Source of the DNA: Simmondsia chinensis
Lineage: Eukaryota; Streptophyta; Magnoliopsida; Caryophyllales; Simmondsiaceae
Assembly: GCA_018398585.1 (NCBI GenBank)
Contig: JAGTTD010000008.1
Location: forward strand, 28,387,208-28,451,207
Length of the DNA stretch: 64,000 nt
Direction: 5' to 3'
The number at the start of each line of letters is the position of its first letter. Position 1 is the first letter of the stretch. Below are positions 55,400 to 64,000 of this stretch, one piece after another. The notes under the pieces were generated by a model. It did no database searches and was not told the origin of the DNA. It saw only the letters and a list, made by a program, of their open reading frames with translations. The position numbers and the translations under genes are program-made.

Positions 55400-55870
55400 A
55401 TAGGATACAAAGACTGGTAAAAGATGGACTAATAGAGGCATTGGACTAGAGGTCATTAACAGTCTAAAAATCCTGCATAGAAAGAAAGATAACCGAGTCT
55501 ATCTTTAAGAGTAAAGACAACAAGGTTGGTGATTTGCTTGAGCTGGTTCACATAGATGTATGTGGACCAATGCATGTTTAGGCAAGAGGTGGGTATGGAT
55601 ACTTAATCACATTTAGTAATGATTACTCAAGGGGTGGATATTTTGACTTGATGAGAACTAAGTCGGACGTTTTTGGAGAAATTCAAAGAGTAGAAAGTTG
55701 AAATTTAAAAGCTATTAGTTAAAAAAGTTAAGTCACTTCGATCAGACCGAGGTGGCGAATATTTTTTGGGTGAGTTTCTATATTTCCTAACTGCAAATGA
55801 GATAAGATCTCAGCTTTCTGCTCTGGGTACACCACCGTAGAATGGTGCTGCAGATAGAAGGAACAAGGAC
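55400..55870 (+). pseudogene. Copia integrase (fragment)
   Basis: The order RIQRLVKDGLIEALD (pre-integrase), DLLELVHIDVCGPM (first Asp, about 55530-55570), GYGYLITFSNDYSR with Asp to Asn at the usual TFTDDYSR, and LRSDRGGEYF (second Asp, about 55735-55765) is visible. The zinc-binding cysteines have been lost. It ends near NGAADRRNKD, where the catalytic Glu region lies. Confidence 0.75.
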
Positions 55871-56029
55871 GGTCTTTTCTACGGTTTTTGATTTAAAAGT
55901 TTTTTTAAATACAATGCAAAACAATTAGAGAAGGATTTTTCAAATAAGGTACAAAGGTAAAAACAAAATAGCAATAAAAAAAGAAAAAAAGAAAATGACA
56001 ATAATTTTGAACAGCTAGACACAACTTAA

Positions 56030-56905
56030 GACATAGTGGATGCATTAGATGCACCTACTGATAGGAATGAGAATGTTCGAGGTACACGAGAGCTTAGGTC
56101 CGGTGGGAGGATTGTCAGGACACCTGACAGGTTCATAGCGGAAGCCTTAGTGGTTGACCATGGCATTGAATCTGATCCTTTTAGCCACAATGAAGCAATT
56201 GTGTCTTCCAGTTTTGTGTAATCGATTGCTCGAACCATGCGTGTACAAATGAAATTAAGAGAAAGTAGTGACTTTCTTAGTGCTATACGTCAACAATATA
56301 CTACTCATTGAGAATGATGTAGGGGTGTCATTAGTTGTAAAGGTTTGGTTGTCAATAAAGCTCAATATGAAGGGCATGGGAGAAGCTTACTCTACTTTTA
56401 GGATTAAGCTTCCGTAAGGTTCTAAGAGTAGGATGTTGGATCTCTCTCCGGCCACTTATATTGACAAGACATTGTTAATTCCATATGCTTTGGCAGTGGG
56501 AGCCTCAGGTATGCCATGTTGTGCGCGAGACTTGATGTTTGCTATGCTATGATATAGTAAGGAGGTGTTAGTATAACCTGGGCCTAATGGACTAGGTGAT
56601 AGTAAAGTGTTTTCTCTAGTTCTTGAGAAGAACTAGAGATCCTATGCTAATCTTTCAAAGTGACGAGGTGGTTCCAATTGGATATATTGTTTTAAGACTT
56701 CCAATCAGATTAAAATGATTAACGTTCGACGTCTAAACATGTCTTGACCATTGGAGTGGGAGCCATTAGTGAGAGGAATGTCAAGCAGTATTGTATTGCT
56801 GACTTCATAATAGAGTAATTAAGATCACTAAGGATTAGGCTCCGTAGACCTTTGGTTCAAACTTAAAAAGGGTGAATATGGACTTTGTCATAAATTTGAT
56901 TTAAA
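56030..56905 (+). pseudogene. Copia RT and RNase H relics
   Basis: LRSGGRIVRTPDRF at about 56095-56135 is the linker before RT, and GIESDPFSHNEAI the start of RT. The RT core is missing; a jump leads to traces of the late connection region (YALAVGASGMPCCARDLMF, about 56485-56550), then RNase H traces (GAISERNVKQYCIAD near 56761-56805). A large deletion removed the YVDD region. Confidence 0.6.
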
Positions 56906-56918
56906 ATAAGTGGGAGAT

Positions 56919-59122
56919 TGTTAGGAACAGTGTCCTGAAATCCATATTTATTCTAGATATATTATTTGAATAAGAGATAAAATTGAAGTTCCAGTCATTT
57001 TCTAGTTAAAATTACGTAAGCAAGCATTTATACTGCATGTGATTTTCTTTTGGGAGCCATCCATGAGATAGGTGCAGTCCTCAAACTACAGTTTACATGT
57101 TTGTTCTAAATGGTTTATAAGAGTAAGCCACAGACAAACTTGGAACAAATGGTATAGATTGTTGTTTGAAATGCTCGTAGTTGAAGACAAGTTTGGACCA
57201 CTTGTATGCTAAGACTGTAACGTGATACTTTAGATGACTTGTCTTGGTTATGTGGATGGACCATGTGGGTTACTTATTTCTAGACTATTATCATAGATGG
57301 GTGATTCACGTTATACTGTTTGAACGCCGACTCTAAATCCTGGGGGTATTCTAGACTTGTGCATGGAGCGTTAGTTACTTTGTGTACTATAAGTAAGGTC
57401 TAAACGCATGACTGAATTCCCACGTACACTGAGTAGCGGAGTGAAGTGTGACAAGGATCAGGTATTCAATAGGGAATCTATAGTCTCTTATGACATACAG
57501 ATGTCCCCTTAGTTGATTCGCAAATATTTGAATAGTTTGAAAACTTTGGCTAAAGTATTCCAAGTGTTTGATATTTGAAATTTATATTATGAATATGTTC
57601 AAGTATAAATGAATTATTTAATGAAGGGTGAGTCGGCAACTAATGGAGAAGTTATGAAAAGGATAATGGTAGTGGTTATATTTATCCTTTGTCATGGACA
57701 TCTAATGGAGGGATTACTGTCATCAATACAATCTATTGGGGAGGTATCGAATAAATGGTTTAAGTCTGAAGTGCAGTGAGATTTATTTAGTGGAATTAAG
57801 TCTCATTAAATGGTAATTAAATTTTTTAATGAGATGATTAATTTAACCTATTTGGAGCTAGATTTAAACTGTCCCTGAGGTCCCTGCGTAAGCCTCTATA
57901 TTTATTGCCGTAGAAAAAAATATTAAAGAATTCATGAGATGAATTATTTATCCATAAGATAGATAAATTAATTTTGCCAAATATTATTAATAAGATGAAT
58001 AAAAATTAAAAATTATAAAATAAAATAAATTTGAAAATTTAAAACTCATAATATGAATTTTATATGTGGGAAGAAAAGTAAAATACAAAAAAAATTACAA
58101 AAAACTACAAATGCACAGCAGGAATCCGTGCCTCGGCTTATCGGCCAACCAGTGCATGACAAGTGTCACGTGCTGGGTTGCCAGGGAACAATCCTCACCT
58201 TCAGGCGCAGACTAATTGCACGCCGACTCGTGGCACGCGATGATAAGCTATAGGACGTGTGAACTATGCACAAAAATTCATCGTTTCAACTTTGCTTTTG
58301 ATTGAAACGATGCATTTTTTTTAGTTGGATATGAATCCCACATCGAATTTTCAGGTTATTTTCGCTTCCGTATTCTACTATAAATAGAGGTATCTATTCC
58401 AAAGGTTTGGCATTCAATTGAAATAAATAATTTTGGTCTTTGAAAATTGTTTCGGGGACCTAATAGGAGAGAAAAATTTCCGTTGAAAATTTTCTGTCCT
58501 CGGTTTAATATTTTTCGGAGCCCACCCTCCAGGCAGTTTGAGGTCATTGCATAAAAGATCGTAGGGTCTCGATTTTTCTTGGTATTCTTTATTATTGAAG
58601 AAATTTTAGGTATGTTTTTCTTTCCTTCTTCTTTTAGTTTCACTTTTCTATTTATTTACAGTTACTGTTGTTATGCCTGTTTGAGTTTATGCATTGTTAT
58701 GACTGTGTTAGAGCAAAAGGCACGTATATCTAAATTAAGAATTTATATCTTTAGATTTAATAATGAATTTGAATATGTAGATTTAAAATTAGAAATATTA
58801 AATCAACCATAGGTTTAGAATTATGAATTCTAAATCTGTTCCGGTGCATAAACTTTATCAAATTAGGGAGAATTTTTAAAATTCGTCCCAACAACAAGTA
58901 TTAGGACAAAGGGTTTTTAGAGATAAATCTATTCCCTGGAACTCTAGCATGTGAGGTGTCACGAATCGTGACTCTTCGACCTGGGCTTAGGTAGAGAGAA
59001 GAGTCTCCTACTCTAAGAGCTCTAATAGGTACCTATTGTTGTGACCATAGTTGAGAACTGTAAACCCAATAGTCGGCATCAAAATTTATTTTTCCAACAA
59101 AAATTTATATATTTTCCCAACA
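56919..59122 (+). repeat. 3' LTR of the 50828 copia
   Basis: 2204 bp, starting TGTTAGGAACAGTG and ending CCCAACA. It includes a segment at about 57620-58260 absent from the other LTR. The USE-like and TATA pair is at 58335-58386. Confidence 0.9.
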
Positions 59123-59127
59123 ATGGA

Positions 59128-59525
59128 GCGGACCTTGAGGTGGGGCCGGAGGCACTAGAAAGACTTGGGGGTGTTTACGGGTAAGGGACAGGAGGTTAGG
59201 GGGGCATTTTTTTAGAGCTACTCGCTCCCTCTTGATGTATATTCGTGGGTAATGGGAGTGTGGGGCCAAATTTTTGGGTGTTTCCACTGTAATTCTTTCC
59301 AAGTACAATAGCCTCTTGAAGAGAGTTAGGCCTCAACATCTTAAGCCACCTCGAAAGTTCTTTGCAAAGGCCCCCCATGAAGACACAAACCTTTTGATGC
59401 TCACTTAACCCACATCTGCTCACTCTGAGCATCCCCCTCTAATGCCACGCTAGCAAGAATTACTTTACCGTCCTTAAGACTACCATCTAGAATAAAGTAT
59501 AAATCACACTTGGTCAACGAACCAT
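59128..59525 (-). pseudogene. Gypsy Gag fragment
   Basis: The minus strand reads GLSEHQKVCVFMGGLCKELS and RWLKMLRPNSLQEAIVLGKN, then a Pro-rich stretch (PTLPLPTN), the conserved end of retrotransposon-gag and the linker before the knuckle. It is the N-terminal side of the gypsy cut at 50827. Further Gag and the 5' LTR are missing. Confidence 0.75.
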
Positions 59526-59540
59526 TCACATTACGCCCAC

Positions 59541-59668
59541 TTAGGGATGGCAATGGGGCGGGTAAAACCTGCTACCCATGGGTACCCGCCCCATTTGGAA
59601 TGGGTACGGCTGTAAGTGGGATGGGTAGTGGATATGAGTTAGGTGTACCCGCCCCGTACCCGTCGCGG
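59541..59668. repeat. GGATGGCAATGGGGCGGGTA-type repeat
   Basis: gggatggcaatggggcgggt, cccatgggtacccgcccc and gtacccgccccgtacccgtc are words of a very common plant dispersed repeat, often seen as non-autonomous hAT-like DNA. It separates the gypsy from the plastid insertion. Ends and family are not certain. Confidence 0.5.
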
Positions 59669-59669
59669 T

Positions 59670-59953
59670 GGTGCCTTCGGGAACACGAACACATGTGGTA
59701 CATGGCTGTCGTCTGCTTGTGCCGTAAGGTGTTGGGTTAAGTCCCGCAATGAGCACAACCCTAGTGCTTAGTTGACAATGTTGAGTTTGGAACCCTGAAC
59801 AGACTACCAGTGATAAGCCAGAGGAAGGCGAGGGTGTCGTCAAGTCATCATGCCACTTATGCCCTGCACGACACATGTGCTACAATGGCCGGGACAAAGG
59901 GTCGCGATCCCTCAAGGGTGAGCTAACCCAAAAAACCAGTCCTCAGTTCAGAT
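59670..59953 (+). pseudogene. rrn16: Plastid 16S rRNA fragment
   Basis: This piece matches the 3' half of plastid 16S rRNA, roughly the region of E. coli positions 1030-1300: gtgccttcgggaac, tggctgtcgtctgcttgtgc, gtaaggtgttgggttaagtc, gacgacacatgtgctacaat-type text and aagggtcgcgatccc. Many changes are visible (for example cagctcgtg to ctgcttgtg). It has no flanking rDNA neighbours and is not a working rRNA gene. It could in principle come by way of mitochondrial DNA. Confidence 0.9.
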
Positions 59954-60414
59954 ATTGGGTACAAAGAAAATGTCATTTTGGAGTTTTATCAACAATTTGC
60001 TTGTGCAGGTAGGGACCCGATATTTTCTAAATCCTTACCATTCCAGAAAGGCAAGAAAATTTCAAGATAGCAAACATTCTCTAGAATTTCCCTTCCATCG
60101 AACCTATAGCTTATAATAGAATTAGAATTGATATTTTCTGTTTCCTATTCACACGAGCCCATATCCTTGTTTTTCTATCAATTCTAATTCTGATCTTCCT
60201 CCCCAATCATGCCTTTCGTTCACATGAAAGAGTTTCGAATAGGAAACAGGGTGATCCAAATTATTGTGGCTATTCAATAATTTCAATAAACATTTGAATT
60301 GAAAGTTCATACTGTAAGACTTATCCGATCTTATCAATTATTACTATTTGAATTTTTTTTTCTCCAATAAATCATTCATTTTTATAGTACAAGATTAAGG
60401 CAACATTAAAGATC
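59954..60414 (-). other. Plastid-like spacer, probably psbK-psbI
   Basis: The minus strand from 60414 down to about 60130 has the words ttcatgtgaacgaaaggcatg, and attgatagaaaaacaaggat with atgggctcgtgtg, which I associate with the psbK-psbI spacer. The part 59954-60100 is unassigned; it may be plastid, mitochondrial or nuclear. No gene frame is present. Confidence 0.5.
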
Positions 60415-60597
60415 TCAGCGAAAACTTACAGCAGCTTGCAAAACAAAGGGTAAGAGAGAAAGAGCACAGGTATGACTGGCATAAAATCAACGATTAGACT
60501 AAAAAAGGCATAGGCCTTCGGCAATTTGGCGATGAAAAAAACTACTACTCGATTAAAGGGCATACTTAAGACATATCAAACTAAAAATATTAAGCAT
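60415..60597 (-). pseudogene. psbK: psbK, plastid-derived pseudogene
   Basis: The ATG at 60597 opens MLNIFSLIC, as in plastid psbK. A TAA then appears near codon 15. The conserved end is readable with frame changes as AKLPKAYAFFSLIVDFMPVI and the last codons before TGA at 60415. The length (183 bp against the usual 186) shows a net loss of one codon with compensating indels. psbK is a small photosystem II membrane protein; this nuclear copy cannot make it. Confidence 0.85.
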
Positions 60598-60859
60598 AAC
60601 AGGCATTTTCTTCTTGGAGATAATTACATTTTGATTGAGTAATTGATATAAGGGAAAAATGTGAATGAAAGATCCCATTGAATTGAATTGGGTCTATGAA
60701 TCTAAGAAATAGTGAGAATTCTTGATCTCTCTCAATTCGAAAATCTAGGATTTGAATTAATGTTGTTTCATTGATTCCTTCTAAATTGCATTGATTTATC
60801 CTAAAGATTTCATTTCAATTAAAATTTGGTTATTCATAGTGTACGAGGATCCTTGTTAA
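60598..60859. other. Plastid spacer DNA with a junction
   Basis: The left part looks like the region upstream of psbK (atcccattgaattgaattgg, cttgatctctctcaattc). The right part, from about 60800, is the spacer before trnI-CAU (aaatttggttattca, gtacgaggatcc). The breakpoint lies between about 60730 and 60810. Confidence 0.55.
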
Positions 60860-60933
60860 GCATCTATGGTTGAATGGTTAAAGTGCCCAACTCATAATTG
60901 GCGAATTGGTCGGTTCAACTCCTACTAGATGCA
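60860..60933 (+). tRNA. trnI-CAU: trnI-CAU, plastid-derived copy (probably not functional)
   Basis: 74 nt starting GCATCTATGG with the anticodon CAT in aactcataattgg and ending CTAGATGCA. The acceptor stem is fully paired as GCATCTA/TAGATGC: both partners differ from the usual plastid GCATCCA/TGGATGC, so one pair has changed on both sides. The T stem has lost a pair (gtcgg versus cctac). In the plastid this tRNA reads AUA after lysidine modification of C34, which the nucleus cannot provide. Confidence 0.88.
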
Positions 60934-61098
60934 CGCCAATGGGACCCTGCAATAAGTCTGTTGGAATTGGCTCTATATCAATGGAATCTCATCATCCATG
61001 CATAACAAATTAGTGTCGTATATTTATATCATGACATATGAACAGTACGAACTAGCATTCTTGTTGAGACTAGAACTCATAGGGAAGAAAACAGATTT

Positions 61099-61381
61099 TT
61101 GGATGGAATCAAATATGCAGTATTTACAGACAAAAGTATTCGGTTATTGGGAAAAAAATCAATATACTTCTAATGTCGAATCAGGATCAATTAGGACACA
61201 AATAAAGCATTGGGTTGAACTCTTCTTTGGTGTCAAGGTAATAGCTATGAATAGTCATCAACTCCTGGTAGAGGGTAGAAGACTGGGACCTATTATGGGT
61301 CACACAATGCATTATAGACACATGATCATTATGCTTCAATGGGGTTATTCTATTCCACTTCTTAGAAAGAAAAGAACTTAA
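61099..61381 (+). pseudogene. rpl23: rpl23, plastid-derived pseudogene
   Basis: The start ATG is changed to TTG at 61099-61101 (context gatttTTGGATGGAATC). A one-base gain in the A run near 61147-61157 shifts the frame; the length is 283 bp against the usual 282. After the shift the protein is well kept: [52 protein letters not shown] and LRKKRT, then TAA at 61379-61381. It encodes ribosomal protein uL23 in the plastid. Position before rpl2 is normal. Confidence 0.92.
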
Positions 61382-61399
61382 ATCAAAATATTTAAAAGC

Positions 61400-61790
61400 A
61401 TGGCTATAGATTTATACAGAACGTCTCTCTCGAGTACACGCAATGGAGCCTTAGACAGTCAAGTGAAATCCAATTCATGAAATAGTTTGATTGATGGAAA
61501 TCATCGTTGTGGTAAAGGTCGTAATGCTGGAGGAATTATTACCACAAGGCATAGAGGGGAAGGTCATAAGCGTCTATACCGTAAAATTGATTTTCGACGG
61601 AATGAAAAAGACATAGATGGTAGAATCGTAACCATAGAATACGACCCTAATTGAAAGGCCTACGTTTGTTTTATACACTATGGAGATGGTGAGAAGAGAT
61701 ATATTTTACATCCCCAAGGGGCTATAATTGGAGATACCATTATTTCTAGTATAGAAGTTCCTATTAAAATCAGAAATGCCCCACCTTTGA
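61400..61790 (+). pseudogene. rpl2: rpl2 exon 1, plastid-derived pseudogene
   Basis: ATG at 61400, 391 bp long, the usual length of this exon. An in-frame TGA occurs near codon 30, where the plastid gene has CGA (ccaattcaTGAaat). Readable parts include [19 protein letters not shown] and IEYDPN, then a further TGA in place of CGA. The 3' border is the group II intron start gtgcggtttgaac at 61791. It encodes ribosomal protein uL2. Confidence 0.92.
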
Positions 61791-62427
61791 GTGCGGTTTG
61801 AACTATTGATTTACATAATTGGAAGTAACCAATGAGGTTTACGATGAAACCTAGAAATCAATCACTCATCCAATTTGGGTACCTCTACAGGATAGACCTA
61901 AATAGAAAACTGAAGAGTAGCGGCAACAAGTGATTGAGTTCAGTACTTCCTCATATAAAATTATTGACTCTGGAGATATAGTAATATGGAGAAGACAAAA
62001 TTGTTTCAAGCACCGATAGAACCGGAAGCGCCCCTTCTTTCAAACAAAGAGAGGAGGACTGGTTATTCACATTTCATTTGATGGTTAGAGGCGAATTGAA
62101 AGATAAGCAGTGGGAATTCTAAAGATTCCCCAAGGAAATTAGAGATGTCTCCTACGTTACCCACAATATGTATATGTAGAAGTATCGACGTAATTTCATG
62201 GAATCATTCGGTCTGAATGCTACATGAAGAACATAAGCCAGATGATGGAATTGGAAGACCTAGGATGTAGAAGGTCATAATATGAGTGATTTGGCATATT
62301 TGGATTCCAATATATCCGCTCATGTGGTACTTCATTGTTCGAAAGATGTAAGATCCATCTGTTCCGTATAGATATTATCATCAACATCCAGAAGTTTTGA
62401 TTGATCAAAAAGAAGAATCTACTTCGA
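61791..62427 (+). other. rpl2 group II intron, domain V/VI region lost
   Basis: It begins GTGCG, the group II 5' consensus. Most of the intron is recognisable (gaactattgatttac, ggtaacg-type text, agaggcgaattgaaag). Near its end, catccagaa at about 62390 is followed directly by gttttgattgatc; the block that normally lies between (about 50 bp with the domain V AGC...GUU hairpin) is missing. It is thus unlikely to splice even in a plastid. This judgement rests on the remembered plastid sequence. Confidence 0.75.
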
Positions 62428-62856
62428 TCGATATGCCCTTAGGCACGGCCATACATAACATAGAAATCACACTTGGAAGGGTGCACAATTAGCTGGACCT
62501 GTGGGTGCTGTAGCGAAACTGATTGCAAAAGAGGGGAAATCGGCCACATTAAATTTACCTTCGGGGGAGGTCCATTTGTTATCCAAAAACTGCTCAGTAA
62601 CAATCGGACAAGTGGGAATGTAGTGCACCAGAAACGTTTGGGTAAAGCCAGATCTAAGCGTTGGCTAGGTAAGCATCCTATAGTAAGGAGAGTAGTTATG
62701 AACCTTATAGACCATCCCCAGGGGAGTGGGGAAGGAAGGGCCCCAATTGGTATAAAAAACCCCACAACCCTTTGGGTTTATCCTGCACTTGGAAGAAGAA
62801 GTAGAAAAAGGAATAAATATAGTGATAATTTTATTATTTGTCACCGTAGTAAATAG
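62428..62856 (+). pseudogene. rpl2: rpl2 exon 2, plastid-derived pseudogene
   Basis: It starts at tcgatatgcccttagg and ends RRSK-like with TAG at 62854-62856. Small indels (429 bp against the usual 434) spread the product over frames: [19 protein letters not shown] text, then GKARSKRWLGKHPIVRRVVM, then APIGIKNPTTLWVYPALGRR and SRKRNKYSDNFI. The catalytic-loop text of uL2 (HPQGSGEGRAPIG) has changes at the usually fixed HPHGGGEGRAPIG. Confidence 0.92.
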
Positions 62857-62940
62857 GAGAGAAAATAGAATTAGTTTCTTCGTCTTTATAACTTTACAAA
62901 ACAAACAAAAAATAAAATAAATAAATAGAAGTAATTAATT

Positions 62941-63218
62941 GTGACACGTTCACTAAAAAAAATCCTTTTGTAGAGAATCATTTACTAAGAAAAATTGATA
63001 AGCTTATCAAAAAGGCAGAAAAATAAATAATAGAAACCTGGTCTCGAGCATCTACTATTATACCTACAATGATTGGTCATACTATTGCTATCCACAATGG
63101 ACGAAAGCATTTACCTGTTTATATAACGGATCATATGGTAGGCCACAAATTGGGAGAATTTGCACCTACTCTAAATTTCCGAGGACACACCAAAAACGAT
63201 AATAAATCTCATCGTTAA
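62941..63218 (+). pseudogene. rps19: rps19, plastid-derived pseudogene
   Basis: GTG start, the usual start codon of plastid rps19. The length is 278 bp, one short of 279, from loss of an A in the A run at 62954-62961. There is also a TAA where GAA is expected (gcagaaaaaTAAat). Kept parts include [20 protein letters not shown] and [14 protein letters not shown]. It encodes ribosomal protein uS19. Confidence 0.92.
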
Positions 63219-63252
63219 TAAATTTATCGTTCATTATTGGGAGGTAACCCTT

Positions 63253-64000
63253 ATGATAAAAAATAGGGTTATTTAAATTTTAATACCCTGACGCTTTTAA
63301 AAATAATAAAAAGGACCTTGACCTTTTTGAATTATTAAAAAGGCCCATAAATTTTTATTGTATTAATAAAGAGGCCCCTCTCAAACGTGATGACGTCATT
63401 TTTCGTCGATGGAGCTAACGTGACAACTACTTGTTATTAATGCTACAGTAAAATGACAAAATGTACGCTTCAAGACCCTTATTCTTACTTTGTAAGCACG
63501 AATGTCAAGATGTTGTATTATATAGAAACTATCTATTTTCACTTAATTTGTTCCAAAACATGGTTTTTAAAGGGTATTTTTGTTATTTTATTGTAGCGTT
63601 AATAAAAATATATTTGTCATATAAGTTTTCTCAACTAAAAATATTGTCATCACGTCGAAGAGGGACCTTTTCATTAATGCAATAAAAATATAGAGGCTAG
63701 TGAAAAACTTAGGGTCCTTTTTAATAATTCAAAAAGGTCAGAGTCCTTTTAATTATTTCCAAAAATATTGGGGTACTAAAATATAAATAACTCTAAAAGA
63801 TAGAAAGAAATAGGATGAAGTATATGCTTTAGGACAATATACATCTATGTCCGCCGACAAAGCGCGACGGGTAATTCATCTGATCCATGGATGTTCCTAC
63901 AAGGAAACACTTATGATATTAGAATTCATGCCTTATCGAACATGTTATCCCATTTTTAAATTGATTTATTCTGCAATAGCAAATGCTAGTCACAATATAG
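63253..64000 (+). pseudogene. rpl22: rpl22, plastid-derived, split by a MITE
   Basis: The ATG at 63253 is followed by MIKN and then a MITE (63267-63793). After it the frame continues: [40 protein letters not shown] and [20 protein letters not shown] to the window edge. It is the normal neighbour of rps19 in the plastid S10 operon and encodes ribosomal protein uL22. The right end is outside the window. Confidence 0.9.
63267..63793. mobile_element. Mutator-type MITE inside rpl22, 527 bp
   Basis: Flanks TAAAAAATAG (63257-63266) and TAAAAGATAG (63794-63803) are a 10-bp duplication with one change. The ends are inverted repeats of about 90 bp with the shared core gacctttttgaattattaaa. It begins ggttattta, much as the 17972 element does. 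No ORF of its own is supported. Confidence 0.85.

Larger units (their letters stand above)
50828..59122 (+). mobile_element. Ty1-copia, plus strand, TSD ATGGA, long repeat-filled leader
   Basis: An 8295-bp element. Perfect duplication ATGGA at 50823-50827 and 59123-59127. LTRs 50828-52324 and 56919-59122 both begin TGTTAGGAACAG; the second ends CCCAACA. The first is about 700 bp shorter because of internal deletion and rearrangement. A primer-binding site follows the first LTR and a purine tract (aagtgggagat) precedes the second. The leader, 52338-54050, holds an L1 fragment and three blocks of tandem repeats. Protease and integrase traces lie at 54640-55860. Most RT and RNase H are deleted. 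Non-functional. Confidence 0.93.
47021..59530 (-). mobile_element. Ty3-gypsy, minus strand, split by a copia and a LINE fragment
   Basis: The 3' LTR is at 47021-47289. Going up the minus strand: integrase (about 48330-47400), RNase H and RT (50062-48753), protease and zinc knuckle (50827-50100), then the copia insertion 50828-59122, then Gag (59128-59525). The ATGGA flanking the copia shows both sides were once one piece. The 5' LTR and Gag N-terminus are missing: at about 59530 the sequence changes to a G-rich repeat and plastid DNA. An RTE fragment sits inside RT at 49614-49727. All frames are broken. Confidence 0.88.
59670..64000. other. Nuclear plastid DNA insertion (NUPT), rearranged
   Basis: At least three plastid blocks that are far apart in normal plastomes lie side by side: a 16S rRNA part (59670-59953), a psbK region on the opposite strand (about 60100-60640), and trnI-CAU, rpl23, rpl2, rps19 and rpl22 in normal order (60800-64000). 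Each gene has stops, frameshifts or start loss, and C-to-T and G-to-A changes are frequent, as expected for methylated nuclear copies. A MITE lies inside rpl22. The insertion runs off the right edge. Confidence 0.92.

Noticed and set aside
59670..59953. 16S rRNA text that might indicate a bacterial or true organelle contig
   Set aside because: Only about 280 bp is present, it is mutated, and it is flanked by nuclear repeats on one side and unrelated plastid genes on the other.

Overview
The window is nuclear DNA of a flowering plant, most likely a dicot. It is AT-rich, contains no complete host gene that I can defend, and most of it is degraded transposable elements stacked inside one another. 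The RTE-type and L1-type LINE fragments, Mutator-like TIR elements, a CACTA element, Ty1-copia and Ty3-gypsy elements primed by initiator-Met tRNA, and a nuclear copy of plastid DNA together fit an angiosperm genome. I cannot name the species.

Layout. 1-1307: 3' part of a Ty3-gypsy element with its pol core deleted. 2113-2422 and 2985-3568: two foldback repeats. 4181-16469: remains of what may be one host gene (TATA box and short ORF at 4181-4381; a later exon at 10058-16469), broken by a minus-strand Ty1-copia (4382-9577, TSD TGCAC) and a minus-strand Ty3-gypsy (10176-15961, TSD CTTGC). 17972-18359: Mutator-type MITE. 18534-20789: RTE-type LINE, minus strand. 20790-29637: Ty3-gypsy, plus strand, carrying a nested minus-strand Ty1-copia (23875-29026). 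29638-33900: AT-rich DNA with two long-TIR elements and a 53-bp RTE insertion. 33987-46380: Ty1-copia in an LTR-internal-LTR-internal order, split in its integrase by a 4986-bp CACTA element (36333-41318, TSD ATG). 47021-59530: minus-strand Ty3-gypsy split by a plus-strand Ty1-copia (50828-59122, TSD ATGGA). 59670-64000: a scrambled plastid insertion with rrn16, psbK, trnI-CAU, rpl23, rpl2, rps19 and rpl22 pieces, itself hit by a MITE.

The most interesting items are: the CACTA element that carries three exon pieces, with introns, of a gene resembling splicing factor SF3B4; the host gene cut twice by retrotransposons; three successive arrays of hairpin-bearing tandem repeats in a copia leader; a copia LTR promoter with the USE and TATA layout of plant Pol II snRNA genes; minimal LINE insertions (53 bp with an 18-bp TSD, and about 18 bp of mostly A with a 17-bp repeat); and the mosaic plastid insertion in which the rpl2 intron appears to have lost its domain V/VI region.

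All retroelement coding regions seen here carry stops, frameshifts or deletions, so none looks autonomous. I found no CRISPR array, no bacterial-type operon and no clearly new molecular system. The value of the window is in its nested insertions, which give a relative order of events. Element ends supported by target-site duplications are exact to the base; domain limits inside broken pol genes are approximate.
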